Positions 27,935-43,931 of a DNA stretch of 64,000 nt are shown here, in pieces. The position numbers were made by a program, and so were the translations under genes. The stretch lies in the NCBI RefSeq assembly GCF_000247815.1, contig NC_021677.1, positions 5,303,690-5,367,689 on the forward strand. The letters run 5' to 3'. Positions within the stretch are counted from its first letter, which is position 1. Every line of letters begins with the position of its first letter. The notes under the pieces are model-generated. The model had not been told where the DNA came from, searched no databases, and saw nothing but the letters and a program-made list of their open reading frames with translations. Source of the DNA: Ficedula albicollis. Taxonomy: Eukaryota > Chordata > Aves > Passeriformes > Muscicapidae.

Positions 27935-28872
<938 letters not shown>

Positions 28873-29507
28873 TACATATACAGAACTGTGCATACTTCAG
28901 GTAATTTCATGAAGTCAGGGAGTTGGGACTAATATTGATGATTAATGCACTGATTTTTTTTCCCCTATGCAGAATCCCTAGAAAAGAGGAGGGCAGAAGA
29001 ATCTGAAAGTGTTAGTCAAATCATCATCTCTGTCTCAAAGACGACATTAATGGCAGTGTTTCAGTTGGAACAAAGTCCTCATGGAGATTTACAGAGAAAA
29101 ACCCAAAACCACCCCTGCAGTGCCAAAACCCCCAAACAACCCCTCCGCCCACCTTTTATAAACACATAACTTGATGCCAGGTTGCTTTCTAAAAGTTCAC
29201 TTTTCTTTGAAAGATGCTTGTTAACCTACTTTTAAAGATTTCGGTTACCTAACAGTGTCAAATTTAAACTACTATATAGGTAATCCTATTTATCAGAGAA
29301 AGTCACTTTCTCCTGGTGATGTAGTGCAAATAATATCTTTGTCCTGCCTACTGTTTTCATAGAGAGAGACTTTTTATTTAAAATTATACCCTTAACCATT
29401 ACATGAACTCAAATTCATCTTTTATAACATGATCAATAGTCAGGCACTTGTCAGTTGGTGTCCTGCCTTTGTGGGTATATGAACTTTAATAAATGAGACT
29501 GCAGATT

Positions 29508-32093
29508 CCTTGTGCTATAAACTGCCAGTGAAGGAGACTTAATTAAAACCAAAATAGACCCTTTCCCTCTCAAGTTCATTGGATGGTGGGAAATTCAAGG
29601 TAGAGATTATATTCTTGCCAGTGGACAGAAAGATTTCAAGCAAAATGCTAAAATTTTTATCCTAAGAAGATTCAAGAGTTTGTTGGAAGGTGATGTTTGT
29701 GCCTTTTATGGCTCTGGATAGATTATTTCTGTTATCAAAGCTGCTTTTATATTTACAAGTTAATTAGTTTAAAATCATATTCCAGCTACAGAAACCTGGA
29801 AATTGGAATTACTTGCCATCCCCTGGAGTAACTTTCGTTTTTTGGTGTAATGTCATGCTGAGATTTATATGAAAATAAATTGTAATTTCTAATAAGGTAA
29901 CCATATGTTTTGGTGTTGTTGTAATAAACTGTCATAAATAATTATGGCTCCCAAGGAATTCAGGCTTGCAACTGTCAGTTCTTGTGTTAGTAACTCACAT
30001 TTGAACAAATTATAATAATTGCTATTAAAGGAGAAAAAAATCCTCACCCCTTCAGGATGGCAATGAAAATCCTCCTCTGAAACTGTAGAGATTTTTGTTC
30101 ACGTGAAGAGATTGGGGATCTTGTGTCCCCAAATCAATAAATGTTCTTACTTTTGGGGTTGCATTCTTCTGAATTGTACAGGTTATAATATGATAGATGG
30201 GTAATGAAAACCCAGTGCCATGTTGTTGACTACTAATTGTGGTAGAATCTGACTTAAAAGCTGACCAGTAGGAAAAAAAAAGTCTGTTGCATGTATCTTT
30301 ACTGTCAATGTAATTATCTTTTTCACTGTAATGACCCTTCATTGTATGCAGAATGGGAACTTCAGAGAAAGTTTTTTAGAGAAGCCCTCCTGTTTAGTCA
30401 GGAGGTGCAGAAATAGCCCACTTGCTTTCTAAACTCCTTCTCAGAGAGGAGTCTGGTGCATCTGGATCCAGACTTAGCACCAAGACCTAGTCAGAGGCTT
30501 GAGTCCAAAGAATTGTGTAGGTGTAATTGAACCTTAAATAAATCTGCTCCACAGGCTTAAGGATGGCAAAACACATATAATTATATAAAAATAAATTATT
30601 TATCATGTTGCTCTTAGACTAAAAGATGTTAATCAGAATGATTTGCTCCACAGTAATGGTAACTGTGACTATCAGTATAGTATAGTATATTATAGTATAA
30701 TGCACTATTTTTGAAGTGACACTGAAGGTATTATATTAAAATTAGCAAAAGCAATTATTCAGTAGAGATTGATGTTATTCACCCAGACCAACGACTCTCT
30801 CCTTGTGCTATAAACTGCCAGTGAAGGAGACTTAATTAAAACCAAAATAGACCCTTTCCCTCTCAAGTTCATTGGATGGTGGGAAATTCAAGGTAGAGAT
30901 TATATTCTTGCCAGTGGACAGAAAGATTTCAAGCAAAATGCTAAAATTTTTATCCTAAGAAGATTCAAGAGTTTGTTGGAAGGTGATGTTTGTGCCTTTT
31001 ATGGCTCTGGATAGATTATTTCTGTTATCAAAGCTGCTTTTATATTTACAAGTTAATTAGTTTAAAATCATATTCCAGCTACAGAAACCTGGAAATTGGA
31101 ATTACTTGCCATCCCCTGGAGTAACTTTCGTTTTTTGGTGTAATGTCATGCTGAGATTTATATGAAAATAAATTGTAATTTCTAATAAGGTAACCATATG
31201 TTTTGGTGTTGTTGTAATAAACTGTCATAAATAATTATGGCTCCCAAGGAATTCAGGCTTGCAACTGTCAGTTCTTGTGTTAGTAACTCACATTTGAACA
31301 AATTATAATAATTGCTATTAAAGGAGAAAAAAATCCTCACCCCTTCAGGATGGCAATGAAAATCCTCCTCTGAAACTGTAGAGATTTTTGTTCACGTGAA
31401 GAGATTGGGGATCTTGTGTCCCCAAATCAATAAATGTTCTTACTTTTGGGGTTGCATTCTTCTGAATTGTACAGGTTATAATATGATAGATGGGTAATGA
31501 AAACCCAGTGCCATGTTGTTGACTACTAATTGTGGTAGAATCTGACTTAAAAGCTGACCAGTAGGAAAAAAAAAGTCTGTTGCATGTATCTTTACTGTCA
31601 ATGTAATTATCTTTTTCACTGTAATGACCCTTCATTGTATGCAGAATGGGAACTTCAGAGAAAGTTTTTTAGAGAAGCCCTCCTGTTTAGTCAGGAGGTG
31701 CAGAAATAGCCCACTTGCTTTCTAAACTCCTTCTCAGAGAGGAGTCTGGTGCATCTGGATCCAGACTTAGCACCAAGACCTAGTCAGAGGCTTGAGTCCA
31801 AAGAATTGTGTAGGTGTAATTGAACCTTAAATAAATCTGCTCCACAGGCTTAAGGATGGCAAAACACATATAATTATATAAAAATAAATTATTTATCATG
31901 TTGCTCTTAGACTAAAAGATGTTAATCAGAATGATTTGCTCCACAGTAATGGTAACTGTGACTATCAGTATAGTATAGTATATTATAGTATAATGCACTA
32001 TTTTTGAAGTGACACTGAAGGTATTATATTAAAATTAGCAAAAGCAATTATTCAGTAGAGATTGATGTTATTCACCCAGACCAACGACTCTCT
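29508..32093. repeat. 1293-bp tandem duplication, apparently identical
   Basis: Unit 1 is 29508-30800 and unit 2 is 30801-32093, abutting. Both begin ccttgtgctataaactgcc and end cagaccaacgactctct. In the blocks I compared I found no difference, and the offset is constant. A chance 96-codon minus-strand ORF occurs identically in both (30052-30342 and 31345-31635). It is not gene-like; its identity only reflects the duplication. The cause is either a very recent event or an assembly duplication. Confidence 0.97.
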
Positions 32094-32600
32094 TGCTCAC
32101 CCTCCAGGATGTCTCCACTCAAGAGAGGACTCTGCACACACTCCAAGGAGGGGTGTGTCAGAAGGCCTTGCCATTAAAGAGTGGGATTGGGCTTCTATAG
32201 TACAAAGTGACTGTCAGTCATGTGTGTCCTGGCCAGCTGTGTCAGCCCATCATCTCTGGTTATCAGTGGTATTGTTGGTTCCTTTGTCAGGTACTTTACC
32301 AGGTCTGCCACATCTTCACCTCCCTGTCAGGAGGTTGAACTTAGGGGTTGATGAGTCAGGCTGGTTTCAGTATTATTCAAAAGCAGCAAGAGGCTCCTTT
32401 TCCTTCCACCACAGACAGCGCTGTAAATAGGTCATTGTTCCAGTTTTTTTACCCCCACTCCAGGCAGAGCATCCTGCGACACCTTTACAACAAATTTTCC
32501 CCATAGCTGTTCCAGCAGTGAAAGAGGGAGAAATACATGCTGTCAATGGGGTTTGTAGTATGTCTTCCACCCTGTCATCAGAAAGAACTTTTGCTGGCCT
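32094..32600. other. somewhat GC-richer block, unidentified
   Basis: Sequence just right of the 1293-bp duplication is richer in C and G than the surroundings (caccctccaggatgtctcc, ggagggg and similar). It may be an old interspersed repeat, but I do not recognise the family, and the ORFs through it have no family signature. Confidence 0.3.
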
Positions 32601-35600
32601 TTACTCATTAAGCCCTTCTATTGATCCTGATATTTCCTAAATTATTTTTTCAAATTATGATACAATATAGCTCATGTCACATTCCTGCTGACATCAGTGA
32701 AAAAGGGAAACACTTGAAAGTGTTTTTGGTGGAATTCTGGTATTTAAACCAGATAAGCACTTACATCGAACATTTGGCACCAAAGGAAAGAAAAAAGCCA
32801 GCATTTTTCATCTAGTGATGATCACGTTTGCTTGTGTTTGAACTGGGCTGAAAAATACTGAGAAATATTTGTATATAATGCGGAGGTTTTGCTTGGACTT
32901 GGATGGAAGCCACTTACCAGTACTTCTATGCAAGGTGGTAAAAATTGTGTGCCTAGCTCTGAAAACCTGAGAGTGGGTGCTGAAGTTCTGCCTTTTTAAA
33001 AATCTGGAGCATAACTTCAATAGTTAAAAAAGTGACGTGTATGCATGTATGTGTTTATGTATATATAGGGAATGGAGTTTTCACATTGCAGCACAACAGC
33101 GTTTAGTTACCTGAGGTCTGACTGCTGCATCTCTCGGGGCTTGTGAAGTTCGAAAGGGAGTTGGCATAGGAAACCTCCAGTTAACTTCCAACCTAATTGT
33201 TTTCTGATTCTGTCATCTGGACCTGCATCAAGAGCACTGAGGAGCATTTTAGATGCTGTTGAGTCTCTGTGGTTACTTTTTGCAGTGCTTGGGTTTGCAT
33301 AGAGGGCAATTATTTTGCATTGTTAATGTCTTGAAATGAGAAAAAGAGGATGTCTTTTAAATGCTGGTGCTTAACATTTTTCTCAGCAACTTTGAAGAAA
33401 TTTGATGTGTGTATTTGATGCTCAATCTGTCTCCCTGATAGTTTTAAAGAATGATCTGGGAGTATGGAGTCCTTTTTCCAAATGGAAGTTCTCACAGCCA
33501 GTTTACAGATAACATATTGGATTTGGCTTGATTCTGATTGTGTAAAATTGTCTGTTGTAAATTATGTCATCTGCCTGCTTCAAAGCCTGTGCTGGCAATA
33601 GTAGAACAACAGATCTGTTTTTGAGGCTGCCTAAATGTTAGCATGAGTGTGTCAGAAGAGGGAAACAAATGCACTTGTCCTACAGCAGGATCTATTACAG
33701 GCTGAAATACACTTTCTACCCTCCTGAATTTTGAGAACATAAGAAAACAAACTGATTTGCTGGAGAAAGCCATACAGAGGATATGGAGGACTCTGATCTA
33801 AGGCTACAGAATATAGAAACCAGAGGTAACAGATGCAGTCAAGTGAGTGTAGAAAATCACTTTGTTCAGGTTTGTATATAGATGTTAGGGATCTTGGGAA
33901 AAAAATAGCATTAAACTCCTCAGAAGCTGTTCTTATTGCTGTGGTTTCTCAAAGAAATTTTTAAAAAATGCTTTTAAGCAATTTCACCTGCTTAGGTAAA
34001 AGTATGTCTGAGGTTTTGGTGCTTTCTGAGGAGGTGATGAGCCAGAATTGGTTAGTGACCCTGGGGACACTGTGGCACTTTGCCAGGCTGTGAAGCCACA
34101 GCACCCCATCCTGGGAGAAGGTAACAGATGAGGAGAGTGATACCTTTACAGAGAAGTTGAAAATGAAAGGTGAGGGCTTTGGGGAGCCTGTAGACTTAGA
34201 GTGCCCAGGCTCTGTAACAGAAGTCAAAATACAGCAGCTTTGCTGCATTCAGAAAAGGATATTAGCTGATGTTCTGTGTTGACCAGTTGTATGATATATC
34301 TTAAAGGACTTACTCTCCCTAAAGTTAGTTGCAGAAGAAAACCAAAGAGATCAAAAAGCCAAACAATCACTCCTTTCTCCCCACAATTGCTGTGGATTTT
34401 TTGTTTTTTAAACTACTGGGGGAAATTAGGATTTTGACATTCAGTAGAAAAAACTCCAACAAGCAAAACACCAAAACCAAATGGAAGATATAATTTGGCT
34501 TATTAAAAAAATATTTTAAAATTATTTTTAGTAGCAAATCCGTTTTTCCCTTAGTGATAGCATAGCTAGGGGCTGCTCCAGTAAATATTAGCTATTGTCT
34601 TTTCCCTTATGTGAATATATTTTGTTTTCAATAGAAGGCAAACAAAATTGGTTCTAAAACTACAAGAGTCTCTAAACCCATGACAAATGTCAGTTTATAC
34701 TGACACATTTTTCCCTGCAAGATTTAGTAAGGAAGCTACTGAATTGGTTCTGGATATCCAATGTTAATGTGCATTACAAACAAAGCACAGAAGTTCAGAA
34801 ATTATTCTAAACTACATTATTGCTAACCTCAGGCTTTGCTATTTTGTTTGCTCTCTACTTGGTTTTTTTTAACTCTTTCAGCATGCATGATTTTCATCCT
34901 TGCCCACCATTTCTCCTTATGGCTTCTGTTCAGATAATTTGGAATTGAGTTGTGTGATGATGGTACAGGCTATGTCTGTATGAAGTGCAGTCTATTTTGA
35001 ATTTCTTAAAAGGCATTGAGCTTTTGACATTATCCAGATGTAGCAGGGATACACTGGCATATAACAATTTTAATATATTTAGACAATTTTAGACAACAAA
35101 GTTAATATATATAGGCATATTGCTTTTGCATATTTGTATCAAGCTTTTTGTCAAATTAAAATTTAGTTACGGGTTTTTTTTCTACACAGTTCATGTATAG
35201 AAACACACTTAGAGATTTATTTAAGCAAAACAACAACATCTAATTTACTGTGTTGCATGAGGAGATGTATTTGAATTGAAACTAAAAATAAGGCTACTTT
35301 TTCTACTTGCATCATTCTATTAAGAAAAGAAAGCTGGGCCCACTTGCATGTAGGATTTATGTCTTTAGTGGTGTGTATCTGGGCGGGTTTGTCCGTTTTG
35401 GTTTACTGCCTGGAAACCGGGATAATAGTGATTGCAGCATACTTTTTGTTCTGCCAGGGTATTATGGAGTTTACTGGATTCAGGTACTTTATAAGGAGCA
35501 GCACAATAATACCACAATATCAGCTGAAGTAAGTGTAGAAAAGTAATCAAACTACTTACATAGCAAGAAATAAGTTGCTGGGTTTTTCTCCGGTTTTATT

Positions 35601-37454
35601 TTCTAAATGTTATTGACAGCTGAGGGCAGACATTCTGTAAAATATTCATGTAAATATTTAATTTTTAGAAAGATAATTCCTCTTAGTCTGTAAGATTTTT
35701 GACAGACAAATCAATTCCATTTAAGTAGGTAGCTGCCTCTAAAAAAAAAAAATCTCAAAAATATATTTTTTAAATACATCTACCCCTATTTAATGATCTG
35801 CTTCTGTATACCTGTATCTTTTTGGAGACTGGTAAAAAAGTTATTAAAAAAAAGTTATTACTTTTGAGTCCCCATCCATAAAGCTGTAAAACAGTTTTCC
35901 ACAGAGTTGATTCAGTGCTTCCTAGTGACAGGACTGTGTTGTTAGTTGGCATATATGAAGGTGCCATGGCAGCCTGAGTTTGTTGCTAATGCATTCCTGC
36001 CTCCAGGAGTAGGAATGATCCTGATTAGTTTTGTTTTTTCTCCACAAAACTCTTCCTTACTGCTAGAATATGAACATTGTTTTCCACTGTGAGTTTCTTA
36101 GGCAAGAGGAATTTTGCAGTACTTACATGGGCTTGTATTGTCGCTCAACTGAAAAAATTGAAAACTGGGCAGCCTGTGACAAGATTAAAGATCGTTGTTA
36201 AAAATTGGAATTTATATAACCAATTGGGCTAGTTCAGTTTCTTAAGACACCAGTCGTGGGAGGACCAGGTTCATGCATGGGAGCTATTTTTTGGTTAAGC
36301 ATTTTGTTTCACTGGAATTATATAAAGTCTGTTTAAGGACCACTGTTCTGATCGTGAAACATTTCCTCCATTTACTTGGGCACAAACGACATTTACCTTT
36401 GAAGGTCAGGCCTTCTGCTCTGTTCTGGAGGTTTTTTTAACTCATTACCCTTCGGTGACTTTATTTGCTTTTCAACTTTCAGTCTAGTTAGCTCAATCAG
36501 TGCTGTTGTGAAAAGGTCAGTGGCAATCTGAAATGCATCCAGTTTGTGGAAGAACGTAAGGCACAATTTTCAGTCGTTCTTTTCTATGAAAATCAATTCA
36601 GAGCCTGACACTGCCACTGTGCGTGGTTTTCATCTGCTGATTTTTCTGTACAAACAATAATATCAAAATTTGGCTAAAACGTGACCTGCCTTGTGACTGG
36701 TGGGCAGCTGATGCTTGACAACACTGGAACTGCAGTGCACTGATGTCCTTTTTAGCAAGCAGAACCTTGCTAATTTTGCATAAAAGGCTACAGAGCACTG
36801 AATATTATGAAGATGTAGAGCTTTTACCTAACACTGTTTTGGTTGTCAGGAGTACCTAGGTTTGTGTTTTGGGTACACCAGGAAATTGTCAGCTCAGTCT
36901 GAGAGCTACCAGATTGTGCCAGTTGTTTCTTGGCTAGTATTAGCATTATTGGAGATTCAATAATGTGCAGCAGATGATGAATTTGGAGGTGACCTGAAAC
37001 GTCCTCTCTCATTAAATGTTTGGAGACAAATGAGTTTTCAGATGAATAGAATTTTTTTCTTTATTTACCACCATATAAATAACTGGAGCTTGGTACAGCT
37101 TGGAACATCTATTTTGCAATTCACATAAATCTTGAAATGAATTAATGAGGAACATGGAAAAGAGGACTGCATCTTGGACACGGGAATCTAATCAATGTGT
37201 ATTCCCCTGAGCTATATCTGCTTTGTGTTAGGTTCCCATTGATTTTGTAAACAGTTTAGTGTTAGCCATAATCCCCTTTGAATATAAATCATTCCCTGGT
37301 AGTTTCTCCTGTATTTTAATTAAATCTGAACTGACTGGCTTGAGAACTCTTCCTTTAATATTACTACTAAACCAGGTAAATTGTCCCTTATTTTCTTCAC
37401 AGCCTTATTCTGACCCCTGTGGAATCTGCAGGCATACAGAATTCTCAAGAGCTG

Positions 37455-37760
37455 GTGAAGCTTAGAAAACCTGAGACAGCCAGAAAGTGCCAAAATTAGA
37501 AACTACAAGAAAATAAGAAATCTTGAGGGAAAACCAACTCATTTTGTAGGAACTGATTTTCTTTATTTGAATTTGTCAGAGTTCTTGTTACAGGTGAAAA
37601 CATCTTAGTGAAGCTTAGAAAACCTGAGACAGCCAGAAAGTGCCAAAATTAGAAACTACAAGAAAATAAGAAATCTTGAGGGAAAACCAACTCATTTTGT
37701 AGGAACTGATTTTCTTTATTTGAATTTGTCAGAGTTCTTGTTACAGGTGAAAACATCTTA
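37455..37760. repeat. 153-bp perfect tandem duplication
   Basis: Units 37455-37607 and 37608-37760 abut. Both begin gtgaagcttagaaaacc and end ggtgaaaacatctta. I see no difference between them. Confidence 0.96.
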
Positions 37761-39681
37761 TTCTTCAGAAGAAAAAGGAGACTGAAATCGTCCTTCTGAG
37801 ACTGTAGAGTTGGGATAGGGACCTTATACCCTGAATCTGGTTTAATGATACAGTGAGCATGAGCTGTCTATTCTCTTTTCAAATTAATTAATTGGGAAAA
37901 ATATTTTGGTGGAAAAATTTCTTGGTTTCAGTCTTGGAAAACAATGTTACTTAAAGAGATTATACTGAAATTATTTCGTTGTGGCATAAGAATAAGTATC
38001 CTACAACTAGCATGAAAGCTGACACTGTTATTTCCTGAAAAATACATATATTGCAGTAGGAGGTATTTTGTCCTGTGGAGTGAGAGACTTACATCATATA
38101 AGCTGTTTGGAGATACAGGGGGCAATCTGAGTCTGGAATGTTGTAAGTACAGCAGCATCAGACACTGTTGTTTGTTCCCTCCTGCTCGAGGGTGGGTAGG
38201 AATTTTGTTTGAAATTATGTTCCTTTCAGTTTAAACACTCTATTTTAACTAATCCTGACTTGTAAATGGAGGGTGGCTCATCATCTGTCCAGTAGGCAAA
38301 ACTCCAGGTATTCTCACCACTCTCTTCAGTAGACAACAATTCTTCCTGCTCCTTTCTCAGAACCTGTTCCATGGGTTATAGCTTGACACTCTTGTGTAAT
38401 ACTACATGACACACCAACATTAGTAGGAATAATAAAAGTAGTAAAATAACTTTGGATCTAATATAACTCTATTGCAATAGGTGGATCTCTTCATTGCTGA
38501 GAATTACTGTATTATATTCATTACTGTATTATACTTTTGGACAGGATTTTTCAATGGTCATAGCTTGTGGAAATCACATCTGATCCTTACAGAGTAAGAT
38601 GAAACATTACTTTTCTTTTGAGTCACTACGTCTTTGAATTGCAACTTTATAATCCTACCCATTTTGATAATTGGTCTGTTCATATTTGGGTATCAAAATT
38701 CTTTCCAAAGTGGAAAAGATTGAGTTTAGAGTCCTTTAAATAGCTGATCAACCCTTTCCCACCCACCCCAAACTTTCTAAATCCACATATGCATAGATAC
38801 AAGGCAAGAGCTTGACAGCTGGAGGTTACTATTTCAGTATGTATGAGTTGTCTAACACAGCAGTCGGACTTGGTAATCTTTCTGTGTTTAAATGCTTCTA
38901 TGATTAATATTTAACCATTGAGGTTGGCTTGAATGACATGTGAATAGTGAGATGTAAGGATAAGGATAAATGATAGAGTATGATCAGTCATTGTTCTTCA
39001 CAGTTTGTGTTGTGCATTTCCATTTAATGACTACAAGTATCTCTCACCAAGTTTCCTGTGTTTCCCTCATCACATTTTTACCTTTGTAAAAGGATGAGTG
39101 ATGTTTATTCATTACCTGGAAGCCACTTTGCTGTGATTAGGGGCAATTTTGGAGGATGCTAATAAAGTGAAGGTACCACAAAAGTGTTCTAAACTTTAAT
39201 TATATGAGTTGTTTGTTTATGGAAAGAAGCATCATCCATAGCTCTGTGTGTGTGCTCATACATATTTATACATGAGTGTATTTTAGATGTTAGCTACATC
39301 TGTACCTTTAGGCTGTTGTTTAGTCTGTTGTAATCATGTTGCAATAATTAAAACATCAGAGGAACAAACAAACAAAACCTTATTTTAGTGCAGTGGGGCT
39401 TATGATCCCAGACAGAAGTAATTAATTTTTTGCATGAAAAGCATAGAGTAGGAGTGCTATCAATACTGTGCTAGCCGAACTGTGCATTGAGGAGGCAATA
39501 AGTGCACTTGAACTATATGCCATGTTCTGATATAGGACGTATTTGGATTTTTTTGTTTGTTCCTTTCTGGTGATTTGTTGTACTAAGAGGCTGCATTATT
39601 TGAACAAAGCCTGGTTACTCATGCATGGCTTACTAAATTCTCATTTACTGTAAATACTGTCTTTCCTTTCAAAAGGTACCA

Positions 39682-41235
<1,554 letters not shown>

Positions 41236-43813
41236 GTTTTTTCCTAAATGTCTCGTCAAATTTGATACAAACTCCAGGCTCTCACTGTGGGGTTGATTTT
41301 TGTTACTTCTTTGGAGAGGCTAGCTCTGTAGACTCTCTAGCACTTTTTACCTTTTCAATAGACTTCTTGGTTTTTCACTGAGATTTCTTAACACTTTGCT
41401 GCGTCCTGTGATCAGCATATGTTTTCTCTGAAGCTTAGAACAGTAGGTTTAGTTACTGGCACTACAACTAGAAGTGAATAATCAAATATTCCGATTTTGA
41501 CTGTGCTTGTTTTGCTGCCTCTTGGTCAGTGTGGTGTGAGAGATGAAGAGTTATTATTTACAAGTGGTTTAAACAGAATATGGATACTTTCCTGAGCCTT
41601 TTATATAATTTTTCCATTATCTGTGCACTGACATTATTTTTCTAATGTCTTGTTCAAAGTTACTGAAAAAGTTGCCTTTTCTCCCCGATTAGGAGAGTGG
41701 GCTCCTTAAATTCCACTTGCAGTGGAAGCAGAGCTCAGTGTGGGCCCACAGAAGCAGCAGGTGGTTGCTGGGGTGCAGCAGTGTTGGATTGCCACAGTTC
41801 CCCACATGCTGGATCCCAGGAATGCATCTCCCAGGGTGCCAGGAGTTAACTTCACAAAGCAGTAATGATCCAGAGACTGGCCCATTGCCATAGGGGCAGG
41901 AGCAGTGCTCACAGACAACAGATACAAATCCCATCTCTGCTGTTTGCAAAGTAGGTGAAGTAGATTATATGTTTTCACAAAAGAAAACTATACTTAAGGG
42001 TTTAAATAGCCACTGTGGATATCAGGCAGTGACAAAAAATTAAGCAAACACTCCATGAGCATGACTCTTATAAGTCAGTAAGGCAGACTTGAATCAAGTT
42101 ACCTGAGATTTATTATGGCACTTTAAATGACAGTAATCTTTACATCTTAGGTGACAGCCTGGGTCACTGAATGTTGGTTTGAACTTACAGACTGCTTCTG
42201 AGGTCAGATTTTTTTTTTTTTTAAGTGGGAATGCATTATACAAGAAGAAATTATTAAAATCATAAGAGGACATGTCTAATGACAGCTTTCTGATGGGGCA
42301 GTTGGAATTAAATAGTTTTCAGTAATGTTTTATGTTCCTTCCCCTGTGGTATTCCAGTGTTTTGAAACATGTGGGTCTGGATTTTTAAAAACACCCCAAA
42401 CTTCTGCAAAAGTGTTTTTAGGATCCTCATCTAAGCAATCTCTGTTTTTGTTTCTCGAGCAGATGAAGGGGCTCACAGACCCCTTAGGACAAAACTTTTT
42501 GTATCCTGTAAAAGTTGCTGTGTAGTTGAGTAAGAGTATACTGTATGAAGAGAACAAATGTTAAGTGTTTCTTGTGTACAAAAGTGTTTCAGCAAGGTAT
42601 GAAAGCAAGCACAGTGTAAAGAAAATACACAGCTCTCTTCTTAGAGACCAGCTGTCCGTTCTTTACCTTGGCAGGTGTCTTGACCATTGGCCTTACAAGG
42701 GAAATGTCACTGTCTCCTGATAAATCCATTTTTCATACTTTACCTGCAGATGAGTTTGCTCTGACTGTTGGGATGGTGGCCAGAGAAATGGCAGTGTGAA
42801 TCCTCTAAACTGGAGGAGTGATCTGGGTGCTCAGTGTGTCAGAACACATTTAATGGTTGGGCTGTTGCACAAAGGGAAGAAGCTGTTTCTTTCTCTGTTG
42901 TCTAGTGAAACTAGCAAAAGAAAAAAAAAAGGTTATTTCCTTTTGAAAGAGAGGATCAATCCCTAAAGATGCTTCAGCGCTTAATCTCCAATTTAAATCC
43001 TGAGATCCTCCTTACTTTAGTGGGTGTTTTAAGGGCTTAAGCAGGAATTAGGAGTCTATATGCTTTGGCCCTTTGTGCCTGTGTTCTCAGGAAAATGTGA
43101 GGTGGAGGCGTCTCCCTCGCTATGGAGCAAGACCTCTAAGTTGGAGGAGAGGTGAGATTTGAGCTAAACTCTGTCTATTGCATTTTTCTGTCAGCTAACA
43201 TCAGCTAACATGGGCAGGTTTCTGCTCAGCAGGCTCACTGATGTGAACCTTTTGCTGTGGATTGCCCTGCTCTTACATGTGGACCCTTGACATCTACCTC
43301 AGGGTTATAGATTTTGGTTGAGGAACCAGACACCTGTATATTTTAGGGAGCTAGTAATAGTTATGTGGATGTTGTGCCCTCTAAAATTGCTGTTTGGATC
43401 CAAGCTTTTATGTCTACAGTTATATTAGTTGACTTTTAGTATTTGGAAAAGCTGTGTGCATATGAGATGGGCTGTCCTTCTTAATACCACAAGGTGTAAA
43501 CTTCCAATAATTATTTAAAGATAGCACAGTGTGTCACTCTTGTCCAGTTCAGAAGAAAGAACCAAATGTAGGTATTAGCTTAGGGGAGTGAGTGTCTATA
43601 TTCTTAAAGGTGGGGAAGCCGAGATGAAATGAGCCAAGCCTTTGCTGAGATATTATCTGAACAATCCAGCAGTAAGATTTCATGAATGTACCTATCAATA
43701 CATTTAATAGATGTGATTTATATTTGTGTTTATATTATAGGCTGATGCACAAACTGTTTTCTCCATATGAGAGATGAATGCATTTGGGACTAGTCTTAAC
43801 TTAACATCTCAAA

Positions 43814-43931
43814 TTAGGTGCACAATGTAAGGTCCTGATAAAGTTGCATCATAATTTTTTGTAACACTTGGGTTAGGTGCACAATGTAAGGTCCTGATAA
43901 AGTTACATCATAATTTGTTGTAACACTTGGA
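43814..43931. repeat. 59-bp tandem duplication
   Basis: Units 43814-43872 and 43873-43931 begin ttaggtgcacaatgtaagg. They differ at a few positions (gttgcatc against gttacatc, attttttg against atttgttg, final base). Confidence 0.95.

Noticed and set aside
30671..30705. Short tatag-type repeat
   Set aside because: Only a few imperfect units, duplicated along with the 1293-bp block; too short to list separately.
30052..31635. Identical 96-codon minus-strand ORF in two places
   Set aside because: The identity comes from the 1293-bp duplication; the peptide has no domain, codon signature or splice context.
36226..36286. tRNA-like words (gggctagttcagtt, later aggttcatgcatggg), possibly a tRNA-derived SINE or decayed tRNA
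   Set aside because: The B box is poor, no cloverleaf could be drawn, and the CR1-like tail expected of a passerine SINE is missing.
41689..41978. Two overlapping minus-strand ORFs of 86-90 codons with several cysteines
   Set aside because: No recognisable domain and no splice or promoter context; probably chance in a locally GC-richer segment.
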